This document shows positions 26,189 to 33,536 of a stretch of 64,000 bases of DNA, in pieces. The notes beneath the pieces were generated by a model. It saw nothing but the letters and a program-made list of their open reading frames with translations. It had not been told where the DNA came from and searched no databases. Positions within the stretch are counted from its first letter, which is position 1, and each line of letters starts with the position of its first letter. Both the position numbers and the translations under genes were made by a program. The stretch is from DATFVA01 sp963832355 (GTDB lineage: Bacteria; Bacteroidota; Ignavibacteria; Ignavibacteriales; Ignavibacteriaceae). The DNA is taken from positions 225,328 to 289,327 of the forward strand of contig CAWHTX010000017.1 of the NCBI GenBank assembly GCA_963832355.1, in the 5' to 3' direction.

Positions 26189-27196
26189 ATCCGGCTGCTG
26201 TTTAATAAGCACAGAGGGGGATGCAACTTTATAACCTGTTTTCCGTAATGCCTCGAGCAGGGGGGGCATTTCAAGGAATTCCGAAGCTGAGAGCCGAAAT
26301 ATTTGTTTGCCGCTTTTTGACGAATTGATTTCAGAGATCAGGTTCTCTCCTGAAATATTTTTCAGTTCAGTAAACCTGTCCCACTTTAAAAGCGCTATTT
26401 TCCTTTTTGCAAATTCATCACTTATTAATTTATAATGAACAGAATTATAAATATCTGAATTTTCATCGATAATAAAGAAAGCTGCCTTATAAAACTTCCC
26501 GATAATTGAAAGAACCGAGTTTTTTATCCTTCTTGATGAATACCCGGTGTTAAGCTTAAACTCCAGTTCGGAAATGTCGTCATTTAGCAATACAGCCGTT
26601 TCTTTCTGGCTGCTGCGGAGGATCTTCATCAATTCCTGTGAGCGCTTTGAAGGGATCAGGACACCGGCAAAATGTTCGGGCAGCAGAAGCAGGTTATTTA
26701 AATCTTCATTGCTCAGATCCTCAATACCCGTCAGTACAAAGCCGATAGTATCCATGCTGCGCTTTATCTCTTTATTGTAAGTCATCACAGCTTTTAACTT
26801 CAGATATCCCCCGGAGGAAATGTTCAGCGCGGTTGAATTATTTTTCCTGAATTCAGTTGATTCAATATTTACTTCACTTGTATCGAACTGGTTCTGAACC
26901 TCCCTGAGGAGAAGACTAACAGGCAGATCCTCCGGGACGTTCACTTTGTAGCTGAATCTGAGAGAATCGTCATCGTCCTTTTTCGGCTTCGCTGCAAAGA
27001 TCCATGATGAGTCCATATTGTAATTATTCAACGCTGCCATGAACCGTTCATTTATCACAGAAGAGGATAGAGATTTCCCGGTAACTGGCAGATCAGGCTG
27101 GAATAGTTTTTCAAGTATGATATTTCCTGCGAGCAGAAGAATTACAAGCAGTAGCAGAAGCTGTATTACGTTGTTTTTACTAATGGAAAATTTCAT
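26180..27196 (-). CDS. Membrane-anchored hypothetical protein, possible divergent polysaccharide-deacetylase-like domain
   Basis: 338 residues. One membrane helix near the N-terminus (VIQLLLLLVILLLAGNIIL), then a soluble domain. The C-terminal two thirds (GIEDLSNEDL, LPEHFAGVLIP, then LLEALRKTGYKVASPSVLI at the end) vaguely recall divergent polysaccharide deacetylases of the YibQ type, but no catalytic motif can be pointed out. It probably faces the periplasm. Downstream of the enoyl-CoA hydratase by 24 bases on the same strand. Confidence 0.6.
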   Translation of the reverse strand: MKFSISKNNVIQLLLLLVILLLAGNIILEKLFQPDLPVTGKSLSSSVINERFMAALNNYNMDSSWIFAAKPKKDDDDSLRFSYKVNVPEDLPVSLLLREVQNQFDTSEVNIESTEFRKNNSTALNISSGGYLKLKAVMTYNKEIKRSMDTIGFVLTGIEDLSNEDLNNLLLLPEHFAGVLIPSKRSQELMKILRSSQKETAVLLNDDISELEFKLNTGYSSRRIKNSVLSIIGKFYKAAFFIIDENSDIYNSVHYKLISDEFAKRKIALLKWDRFTELKNISGENLISEINSSKSGKQIFRLSASEFLEMPPLLEALRKTGYKVASPSVLIKQQPDLR

Positions 27197-27220
27197 CAGA
27201 AGACTCCGGGCAAAATCCGG

Positions 27221-28003
27221 CTACCGGTCTTTAAACTCCGCCTTTCTCTTTTCAAGAAATGCTTTTGTCCCTTCCTTAAAATCTTCGGTGCCGCACGAAA
27301 GTGCAAAAAGACTTGCTTCAAAATTAAGACCTTCACGCTGCGAAATTTCTTTTGTTGATATGACAGATTTTATAGCGAGCCTTACGGCGTGACGGGCTTT
27401 GGAGATAATCTTATTTGCCATTTCTTCGGCTTTTGAAAGCAGTTCTGTCTGAGGATATACCCTGTTTACAAGCCCGATCCTGAAAGCTTCTGCCGAATCG
27501 ATCATATCCCCGGTCAGGATATATTCCATTGCCCTTCCGGTATTGATCAGACGGGCCAGTCTCTGTGTTCCGCCGTATCCGGGAATAGTTCCGAGGTTTA
27601 CCTCAGGCTGACCGAACTTTGCATTTTCAGATGCAAGGCGTATATGGCAGGCAAGAGCCAGCTCACACCCGCCGCCTAAAGCAAAACCGTTAACGGCGGC
27701 AATCACAGGTTTATCCATACTTTCAATAAGATTAAATACAGCCTGGCCCTTCTCAGCAAATGACTTCCCGGAGATCATATCCAGTTTATTTAACTCAGAT
27801 ATATCTGCGCCGGCAACAAAAGCTTTTTCACCGCTGCCTGTTACGATCACTGCTTTAACGGAGTCGTCTTTCTGAAATTCTGTAAATGCATCATGTAATT
27901 CACTGACTGTAGTGTCATTCAGAGCATTCAGCTTGTCAGGTCTGTTGATTTTAAGAATTCTGATTGAACCTTTTGATTCTATAAGCAGATTTTGATATGA
28001 CAT
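27221..28003 (-). CDS. Enoyl-CoA hydratase/isomerase family (crotonase)
   Basis: 260 residues, standard length. Oxyanion-hole segments AFVAGADI and NGFALGGGCELAL are present, and both catalytic glutamates, Glu114 (GGCELAL) and Glu134 (GQPEVNLG), are 20 residues apart as in mitochondrial enoyl-CoA hydratase. It should hydrate 2-enoyl-CoA in fatty acid or amino acid breakdown; crotonyl-CoA or 3-hydroxybutyryl-CoA roles are equally possible. Sits between two envelope-protein genes, probably in one transcription unit with them (gaps of 9 and 24 bases). Confidence 0.93.
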   Translation of the reverse strand: MSYQNLLIESKGSIRILKINRPDKLNALNDTTVSELHDAFTEFQKDDSVKAVIVTGSGEKAFVAGADISELNKLDMISGKSFAEKGQAVFNLIESMDKPVIAAVNGFALGGGCELALACHIRLASENAKFGQPEVNLGTIPGYGGTQRLARLINTGRAMEYILTGDMIDSAEAFRIGLVNRVYPQTELLSKAEEMANKIISKARHAVRLAIKSVISTKEISQREGLNFEASLFALSCGTEDFKEGTKAFLEKRKAEFKDR

Positions 28004-28012
28004 TTTACTCTC

Positions 28013-28603
28013 CTAAAAAACTATATAAAGAGGGAGCCTAACTTTGAGGTCAATTCCCACATATTGAGTAGATTGAAAATAATTATAAGTAGCCATAACT
28101 TCCAGCAGGAACATTGAAATTCCTACTCCGCCGCTGACTCCCAGCCGTGAATTATTCTCAATGAAGTTACTTCTGCCGGAGCCCGATTTGAACTGGTGAA
28201 GTACCTGGGTGAAATTATAAGCTGCTGAAATTTCGATGACAGGCATAAAAAGAACAACTTTTTCAAGCAGGGGAGCGAAAAAATATCTTGCTCCTACCGT
28301 TAACGGAAACGAATTTATTGAATAGTTGGAATAATCGGACGACTGGTAAAAAGTCTGTGAACCCGGAAATTGCTGAAACCCTAACTTCGTGAACAGAAAG
28401 AAAGGGAGATATTCATTATCAGTATAATCTAACTCTACATTGAACCCATAGCCGAGAGCAGATTGATTTGAAAAAGAGCTGATCGGAAATCTGGGTCCGA
28501 CACCAAAAACCAGGAAAAGACCACGGGCTTTCTCGGCAGGCAGTCCGCCTGCAGTCACAGGAATCTGTGTTAAAAGTATTAATAGGAATATTAATTTCTT
28601 CAT
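28013..28603 (-). CDS. Outer-membrane beta-barrel-like hypothetical protein
   Basis: 196 residues with a signal peptide (KKLIFLLILLTQIPVTAG). The rest shows alternating hydrophobic/aromatic strands (VELDYTDNEYLPFFLF, GARYFFAP, VGIDLKVRLPLYIVF) and ends in a hydrophobic residue pattern Y-I-V-F, usual for small eight-stranded barrels. Function unknown. It precedes the enoyl-CoA hydratase by nine bases. Confidence 0.7.
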   Translation of the reverse strand: MKKLIFLLILLTQIPVTAGGLPAEKARGLFLVFGVGPRFPISSFSNQSALGYGFNVELDYTDNEYLPFFLFTKLGFQQFPGSQTFYQSSDYSNYSINSFPLTVGARYFFAPLLEKVVLFMPVIEISAAYNFTQVLHQFKSGSGRSNFIENNSRLGVSGGVGISMFLLEVMATYNYFQSTQYVGIDLKVRLPLYIVF

Positions 28604-28675
28604 AGCTAAAACAAAATCATCTGTTAAAATAAGAAATATAATTCTCCGGCCAAATGAATTATATTACCGGTGTAT

Positions 28676-30115
28676 TTAACTTTGTTCTGATCTCTTCACA
28701 AGATTTTTCTCCATCTCAAGGCATTCTTTTTTCAGGAAAGAGTAAAGTTCGTCAATGTGTTTGAGCCTGGTACGGAAGTTTACCGGGTTTATCCTGAAAA
28801 ATACTTTTCCTTTTAATTCAGTTGTCGATATCCAGAACCTGCCTGAAAGTTCTGCTCTCTTTGAAACTTCGTTGTGGAGCAGTTCAGTTTCGGCGGAAGA
28901 TAATTTATCCGACTCAAACCGGATGCAGATAGCGGACATTTGAGGATTAACAGCCGGATGGAATATCCTTTCCTCTTTGCACAGTTTGTATAAATGTTCA
29001 GCCTGGTCGATATTTGAGTCAATCCATCGGCCGATCTGCCTGGTCCCGTAACGTTTAAAGCTCATCCATACCTTAAGACTGCGGAAACGTCTGCTCTGTT
29101 CAAAACTGTGTACGAAATACTGAAACCTTTTATTATCAATATTGTCCTTCAGGTAACTTGGCTGAATTCCAAACGAAAGAGTAAGCTGCCGCTGATCTCT
29201 TACCAGTATGCTGCCCGCATCAAGAGGAGCATAAAACCATTTATGCGGGTCAAGCGTTATAGAATCAGCCGTTTCAATGCCTTTTAATAGCCCCGTCTTT
29301 TTCTCTGATAATAATACTCCTCCTCCGTAAGCCGCATCAACGTGGAACCAGGCTCCGTATTTATCTGCTATTTTTCTTAAAGCAGGAAGGGGATCAACAG
29401 AACCTGTATTTGTTGTACCTGCAAGTCCTATTATGCAGGCCGGAACGAGTTTATTACTTTTATCTTTTTTAATTTCAGCTTCAAGTGCGTCGAGGTTAAT
29501 TCGGAATTCCTCATCGGTTGGAATAGTTCTTAGTGAAGTTCTGCCGAGTCCGACAGCATCGACAGCCTTATCGAGTGAAACATGTCTTTCTTCGGATACA
29601 TAAACTGTATGCTCGAATATTGCCCCCTGATGCTGTGCACGGTTGCCCGAGGACCAGTCTCTCGCGAGCTTCATTCCAATAAAGTTTGCCGCCATACCCC
29701 CGCTTGTTAGATTTCCGCCCGCAGTTGCCGGCAGACCTGCAAGATCACAAAGCCACCTTACGGTTCGTTTTTCCATAGCTACTGCCGACGGCCCGATAGA
29801 GTAAGCTCCGATATTCTGATTCAGGGCGGAGGCAATAAAGTCTCCCAGGATACCCATGGGAGTGGGTGTCGGGGTTATTAGTCCGAAATATCCGGGATGA
29901 TTAACTCCTGTTGTATAGGGGAAAAGTTTTTCATTAAGTTCGTCTATAACAGAGTCAGAATCTATACCATTTACGGGAATAGGTTCATCAAATAATTTTT
30001 CGATTATTTCAGGGTCAGTATCCTTAAGCAGGGGATTATCTTCGATTGAATCAAGGTAATCTGATAAAAGATCAACTACCTTATGTCCTGTTTCTCTGAA
30101 TTCCGATATTTTCAT
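28676..30115 (-). CDS. PLP-dependent group II amino acid decarboxylase
   Basis: 479 residues. The PLP lysine lies in DSITLDPHKWFYAPLDAGS, the family signature of aromatic amino acid / histidine / glutamate / 2,4-diaminobutyrate decarboxylases. N-terminal MKISEFRETGHKVVDLLSDYL and NHPGYFGLITPTPTPMGIL match the aromatic-L-amino-acid decarboxylase branch, and the substrate-side FHVDAAYGG is intact. The substrate cannot be settled by eye. It lies 42 bases downstream of a membrane-protein gene and may be the last gene of the two-component operon described further upstream. Confidence 0.9.
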   Translation of the reverse strand: MKISEFRETGHKVVDLLSDYLDSIEDNPLLKDTDPEIIEKLFDEPIPVNGIDSDSVIDELNEKLFPYTTGVNHPGYFGLITPTPTPMGILGDFIASALNQNIGAYSIGPSAVAMEKRTVRWLCDLAGLPATAGGNLTSGGMAANFIGMKLARDWSSGNRAQHQGAIFEHTVYVSEERHVSLDKAVDAVGLGRTSLRTIPTDEEFRINLDALEAEIKKDKSNKLVPACIIGLAGTTNTGSVDPLPALRKIADKYGAWFHVDAAYGGGVLLSEKKTGLLKGIETADSITLDPHKWFYAPLDAGSILVRDQRQLTLSFGIQPSYLKDNIDNKRFQYFVHSFEQSRRFRSLKVWMSFKRYGTRQIGRWIDSNIDQAEHLYKLCKEERIFHPAVNPQMSAICIRFESDKLSSAETELLHNEVSKRAELSGRFWISTTELKGKVFFRINPVNFRTRLKHIDELYSFLKKECLEMEKNLVKRSEQS

Positions 30116-30157
30116 AAATCAGCCTAAACTTTCTTTAAATAATTTAATGCATAATAA

Positions 30158-30730
30158 CTAAACACTCTCGTCAGGATCCATCTGGAGCTTAAATGAGGGA
30201 CTGTTTTTTTCATTAATGAATGTGAAAAAGACCGCTATCAGTATTTCAAACGCAGTGGTCAAATAAAAAAATAAGTATCCGCCAGTAAGAAAATAAGATG
30301 CACTGAATTTGAAAATAACAGACGCCTCGTATAACAGGATTACCAGGTTAAAAAGAACTATTTTACTCTCACGGGATATTATCAGGATAAATTCCTTTAG
30401 AAAAAAGATAAGTATCGCAAAATGCAGAATTATTGTGAAGACTCTTATCTCGGCTGTATTAAGAAAGAATCCTGTTAATATTGCAGGTATCAGCAGCAGA
30501 AGAAGGTATTTATTTCTGATCACTGCAGCAAGCAGCAGCGTGCTGACAAAGACATAATAAGCAGCATCCCGGAAGTGCATCTGGAAAAAAGCATACCAGA
30601 CCAGATCACTCAGCGCCAGGATAAGGAAGAACAAAAAGTACCGGCATCCCCTCTGTCTGAAAGGGGGAAAAAGCCATGCGATAATATTTAAGTAAAAAAT
30701 AAACTTAGCTATTATCATTATTATCCACAC
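30158..30730 (-). CDS. Small polytopic membrane protein, unknown function
   Basis: 190 residues, six or so hydrophobic helices (FIFYLNIIAWLF, YFLFFLILALSDLVWYAFF, AAVIRNKYLLLLLIPAIL, FTIILHFAILIFFL, VLFNLVILLYEASVIF, FFYLTTAFEILIAVFF) and a charged C-terminal tail. Not recognised. It begins with GTG at 30730 (ATG at 30718 is the next choice) inside the last ten bases of the preceding 126-residue gene, so both are translated from one message. I checked it against AgrB-type peptide processors because of its size and context; the conserved His/Cys pair is not evident. Confidence 0.65.
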   Translation of the reverse strand: MWIIMIIAKFIFYLNIIAWLFPPFRQRGCRYFLFFLILALSDLVWYAFFQMHFRDAAYYVFVSTLLLAAVIRNKYLLLLLIPAILTGFFLNTAEIRVFTIILHFAILIFFLKEFILIISRESKIVLFNLVILLYEASVIFKFSASYFLTGGYLFFYLTTAFEILIAVFFTFINEKNSPSFKLQMDPDESV

Positions 30731-31101
30731 ACAGGAGGACAGAGTGATCCGAATTCCAGGCAGGAATCTCCGTTTGAAATTGTGAGAGTTTCTCCACGGA
30801 ATTCAACTGAATTATCTTCAGCGCCCCCGGCTTCAATCAGTTCCAGCACCTTTGTTTTTGAATATACCCTGAATACAGTCTCTGCCGGAACCGAAGCACC
30901 TTCAGGGTAAAGAACCTCCCTTTTGTCACCGAGAATAACAAGTTTTCCATCCATAATGTGAAACATCATAAGGTCAGAGGTCATTCCGGCAAGCTGCTGA
31001 AGCCTGACGGATTCGATTGATGTTGAAATCCCGACGGATCCAAACTGCTGCTCAGCTTCATTCCGTGATATTATTTCTCCTAATGATTGGTTGTCAGCCA
31101 T
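30721..31101 (-). CDS. 126-residue protein with three-cysteine C-terminal tail, unknown function
   Basis: The body (GKLVILGDKREVLYPEGASV, VFRVYSKTKVLELIE, NSVEFRGETLTIS) is soluble and beta-rich. The last 15 residues are DSCLEFGSLCPPVCG, bringing three cysteines and a CPPxCG end after an otherwise cysteine-free sequence. Such a tail could bind a metal or heme, anchor a disulfide, or be the core of a modified peptide; nothing in the neighbourhood is a recognisable maturase. It lies 45 bases downstream of the response regulator and overlaps the membrane-protein gene by ten bases, so it likely belongs to that operon. Confidence 0.65.
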   Translation of the reverse strand: MADNQSLGEIISRNEAEQQFGSVGISTSIESVRLQQLAGMTSDLMMFHIMDGKLVILGDKREVLYPEGASVPAETVFRVYSKTKVLELIEAGGAEDNSVEFRGETLTISNGDSCLEFGSLCPPVCG

Positions 31102-31146
31102 ATACTTCCCATAATTTGTTCTTGTTTACTAATACTAACTTTCAGA

Positions 31147-31836
31147 TTACTCAGTATTCCTTAACCTTGCTCCGGTGGCGGTAGCGAAATCAATTGAATA
31201 TCTTATAAGCTCCGGAAGGGAATTAAGTTTTAATTTCTGCATAATATTTATCCTGTGACTGTCAACCGTTCTCTTACCTATAAACATTCTGTCAGCTATT
31301 TCACTGCTGGTTAATCCTTCACTTATCAGCAGAAGAACCTGTTTTTCCTTTTCCGATAGCATGGATGACTGCATAAAAACAGGAGGTTCTGTAAAACTAT
31401 CATATTTTTTTACAATATCATTAATATCGCTCTCAGTATACTTTGCACCGAAGTAATCTTTTCCGCTCATTACGCTTTTTACGGCAGTGAGCAGTTCACC
31501 CTTCAATATGTTTTTATTTATAAGTCCGTTTCCGCCCGATTTTATCGTATGGTAAATATAATCAGTACCTTCGTGCATAGAAAGAAACAATATTTTTGTT
31601 TTTGTATCATTCTTCCGGATCTCCTTTGCAGCTTCAAGGCCTGTTTTCTCCGGCATCGAGATATCTATGAGAAGAAGGTCCGGGTCCAGCTGATTATAGA
31701 GATTAATCAGCTCTTCTCCGGTTGAAGCTTCTCCAATGACCTTAATGTCAGATTCTTCATCAATGAGACTGATAATACCGCTCCTGAACAGGGTATGGTC
31801 ATCAGCAATCAGAATTGTAATTTTGTTGTCAGTCAT
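31147..31836 (-). CDS. NarL/LuxR-type response regulator
   Basis: 229 residues. Receiver domain (about 1-125) with acidic pair ADDH, phospho-Asp in LLIDISMP, Ser/Thr switch in FLSMHEG and Lys in LINKN. C-terminal LuxR helix-turn-helix (about 155-220): LSEKEKQVLLLISEGLTSSE, then IADRMFIGKRTVDSHR. It is translated directly after the kinase gene (stop and start adjoin) and must be the kinase partner. It should bind DNA as a dimer; the 18-bp dyads at 33267-33284, 33312-33329 and 33484-33501 are the obvious candidates, which would make the operon self-regulating and the two small RNAs its targets. Confidence 0.95.
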   Translation of the reverse strand: MTDNKITILIADDHTLFRSGIISLIDEESDIKVIGEASTGEELINLYNQLDPDLLLIDISMPEKTGLEAAKEIRKNDTKTKILFLSMHEGTDYIYHTIKSGGNGLINKNILKGELLTAVKSVMSGKDYFGAKYTESDINDIVKKYDSFTEPPVFMQSSMLSEKEKQVLLLISEGLTSSEIADRMFIGKRTVDSHRINIMQKLKLNSLPELIRYSIDFATATGARLRNTE

Positions 31837-32979
31837 TTAATCTCCCTTTACCGGGATGGTTGCCATTATTACTGTTCCTTCACCCGGTGTTGAATCTATT
31901 TTTAATTCGCCGCCGAAACTTTCGACTCTTTCTTTCATATTCAGAAGACCGAATCCATTCAATGCATCCCCCGTACCGGTTGCTTTTATATCAAATCCAT
32001 TTCCGTTATCAGATACGATCAGCCTGAGATTATTTTTATTTTCCTGCAGGATCAGGTCAAATTCTTCAGCCCCGGAATGCTTCATAATATTATTCAGAGT
32101 TTCCTGTGCAAGTCTGAAGGTAAACAGCTCAATCCTTTTATCAAGCATTCCGTTTAGATTATTAACATCCAGTGAACCTTTTATCCCGCTCTGTTCGGTA
32201 ATCAGATGAACCAGTGATGTTAATGCCGGACCGAGCCCCAGCTCATCAAGTATTTTTGGTCTAAGATTATATATAATCGTTTTAAGCTCACTGATGGTAT
32301 CCTGGAGAATTTTATCAAGGTCCTTTATTTCATTATCAGATGCAAGGTTCAGCTTTTCCTCAATTCTCTGCATTTTTAATTTCGTCAGAAGCAGCTGCTG
32401 GCCTATACTATCATGCAGCTCGGAAGCTATTCTGTTTCTCTCATCTTCTATCTGTTCCTGAAGATAATTACCTAGTTTTTTCAACCGGTCTTCAAGAATT
32501 TTTCTCTTGGTTATATTACGAAAATAGATCTGGGCTATTCCAAGGTTCGAATTGCCGACAAACAGAACGGTATAATGGTCATCAAATACCTTTATTGTAT
32601 TCGAGAACTTTTTATCAGATTGAATATTCCTCTGTATTTCAGTTTGTGTTAGAAAGGGAAGTATTTTCTCAATATTTCCTGAATCAGGATCTATGCTGAA
32701 CAATTTTTTTGCGGCAATGTTGCTTAATAGTATTTTCCCTTCTGCATCAATCCTTATGATCGGATCAGGATCGAGCTCGGCAAATAATGCCATCAGCCGG
32801 CTGTTTTTTAGCTCAATCTCGTGTTTTTCACTCTGATGCTTCTTATTCAAAGGCAGAATAATATATTTTGAAATAAAATAGACCAGGACTGCAATAAGAA
32901 TTACAAACAGCAGGGAGAAGAGTATCGGATTATTCGGTGAAAGGAAGTACTTTAAATATTCATGCAATTCTTCCTTCAT
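31837..32979 (-). CDS. NarX/DegS-type sensor histidine kinase with PAS domain
   Basis: 380 residues. One N-terminal membrane helix (ILFSLLFVILIAVLVYFI), PAS domain (about 60-175, DPDPIIRIDAEGKILLSN), HisKA_3 dimerisation helix with RIASELHDSIGQQLL carrying the phospho-histidine, and a compact HATPase_c with VSDNGNGFD and GFGLLNMKERVESFGG. This domain set is the classical partner of LuxR-type regulators. With only one membrane helix and almost no periplasmic loop it probably senses an intracellular or membrane-borne cue through PAS. Its ATG lies within the last 20 bases of the small gene upstream. Confidence 0.94.
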   Translation of the reverse strand: MKEELHEYLKYFLSPNNPILFSLLFVILIAVLVYFISKYIILPLNKKHQSEKHEIELKNSRLMALFAELDPDPIIRIDAEGKILLSNIAAKKLFSIDPDSGNIEKILPFLTQTEIQRNIQSDKKFSNTIKVFDDHYTVLFVGNSNLGIAQIYFRNITKRKILEDRLKKLGNYLQEQIEDERNRIASELHDSIGQQLLLTKLKMQRIEEKLNLASDNEIKDLDKILQDTISELKTIIYNLRPKILDELGLGPALTSLVHLITEQSGIKGSLDVNNLNGMLDKRIELFTFRLAQETLNNIMKHSGAEEFDLILQENKNNLRLIVSDNGNGFDIKATGTGDALNGFGLLNMKERVESFGGELKIDSTPGEGTVIMATIPVKGD

Positions 32980-33226
32980 AGCAGCTTAAAACACCATGAT
33001 AGAGTTTTTCGCTGAGCGCCTGAAGAGATTTATGCCGGCGCAAACGGGAAGAATTGTTTTTGATGTATGAATCAATTGCAGAAAATATAATTTCATCAGA
33101 AAACCGGGGAAAATATTCCTGAATTTTCTTCTTAAAATAATATTTATCCTGGTACTCCTCAATATTGAAATGATTATCTTCTAATATTGTTTTAATGACA
33201 ATATGGAAATTTTTGTAGGAAATCAT
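32960..33226 (-). CDS. Small hypothetical protein heading the two-component operon
   Basis: 88 residues, charged and helical (FHIVIKTILEDNHFNIEEYQ, KKKIQEYFPRFSDEIIFSAI). No family recognised. The ATG at 33226 is preceded by eight A and no ribosome-binding site. If the promoter box at 33238-33245 is used, the message would start only about five bases before this ATG, so it would be leaderless or nearly so. It overlaps the kinase start by 20 bases. It could be a partner of the kinase; that is a guess from position only. Confidence 0.55.
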   Translation of the reverse strand: MISYKNFHIVIKTILEDNHFNIEEYQDKYYFKKKIQEYFPRFSDEIIFSAIDSYIKNNSSRLRRHKSLQALSEKLYHGVLSCYEGRIA

Positions 33227-33237
33227 TTTTTTTTAAT

Positions 33238-33287
33238 GGAATATAAGATCCCTGATCACCCGGCGCATCCGTATAATTACTGATTTT
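33238..33287 (-). promoter_or_regulatory. Promoter and operator of the two-component operon
   Basis: Minus strand. The dyad occupies 33267-33284 and reads ATCAGTAATTATACGGAT, an imperfect palindrome ATCnGTA-N4-TACnGAT. Twenty bases after the conserved G at 33266 comes TATATTCC (33245-33238), a TAnnTT-type -7 box. The 25 bases 33263-33287 recur as a perfect inverted copy at 33481-33505, in front of the second small RNA. Confidence 0.65.
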
Positions 33288-33311
33288 AAACAATATTATG
33301 AAATTTTAAAA

Positions 33312-33358
33312 AATAGTAATCATACGGATGTACTAATCATTAATCGGGATTATCTTAG
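33312..33358 (+). promoter_or_regulatory. Promoter and operator of small RNA 1
   Basis: Dyad-like site AATAGTAATCATACGGAT at 33312-33329: the right half TACGGAT is identical to the other two sites, the left half is weaker. G at 33330 is followed by exactly 20 bases and then TATCTTAG (33351-33358), one mismatch from TAnnTTTG. There is no TTG at -33; the right half-site takes its place, as expected for an activator-dependent promoter. Confidence 0.6.
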
Positions 33359-33362
33359 CAAC

Positions 33363-33453
33363 AGAAGTTCATCTTAGGGGTAGGATAACTTCATAAATTC
33401 ATAGTGCTTCAACACACTCTCTCAGCCCCTGCATACTTGCAGGGGCTATTTTA
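33363..33453 (+). ncRNA. Small RNA 1 of a tandem pair (AGGGGTAGGA loop family)
   Basis: About 90 nt. A 5' hairpin closes GAAGTT (33364-33369) with AACTTC (33387-33392) and shows AGGGGTAGGA (33376-33385) in its loop. A weak second hairpin AGTG/CACT (33403-33418) follows, then the terminator stem. No plausible coding frame. It shares the loop decamer, the 5' GAAG...CTTC stem, the CCCCTGC...GCAGGGG terminator and the end ATTTTATG with the RNA 170 bases downstream, while the linkers differ; this is how structured RNAs, not proteins, diverge. The plan of stem-loops plus terminator recalls the Chlorobi-1 RNA class, but I cannot confirm homology. Confidence 0.7.
33424..33452 (+). terminator. Intrinsic terminator of small RNA 1
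   Basis: AGCCCCTGC (33424-33432) pairs with GCAGGGGCT (33439-33447), loop ATACTT, followed by ATTTT. The 5' arm CCCCT could alternatively pair with the AGGGG of the RNA's own loop. Confidence 0.85.
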
Positions 33454-33483
33454 TGCGATTTTGAGCAAATTTTTTTTTGAAAA

Positions 33484-33530
33484 ATCAGTAATTATACGGA
33501 TGCGCTTTAAGATTTAAGTAATTAGGTTTG
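33484..33530 (+). promoter_or_regulatory. Promoter and operator of small RNA 2
   Basis: Dyad ATCAGTAATTATACGGAT at 33484-33501, part of a 25-bp perfect inverted match to 33263-33287. The conserved G at 33502 is followed by exactly 20 bases and TAGGTTTG (33523-33530), a perfect TAnnTTTG box. The predicted start is near 33537, directly at the 5' hairpin. The dyad centre lies around -43, a position typical of activators that contact RNA polymerase at the -33 region. Confidence 0.68.
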
Positions 33531-33536
33531 AAGTGT

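Noticed and set aside
30158..30730. AgrB-like peptide processor
   Set aside because: Size and context fit, but the conserved catalytic His/Cys arrangement is not evident and the helices lack the family pattern.
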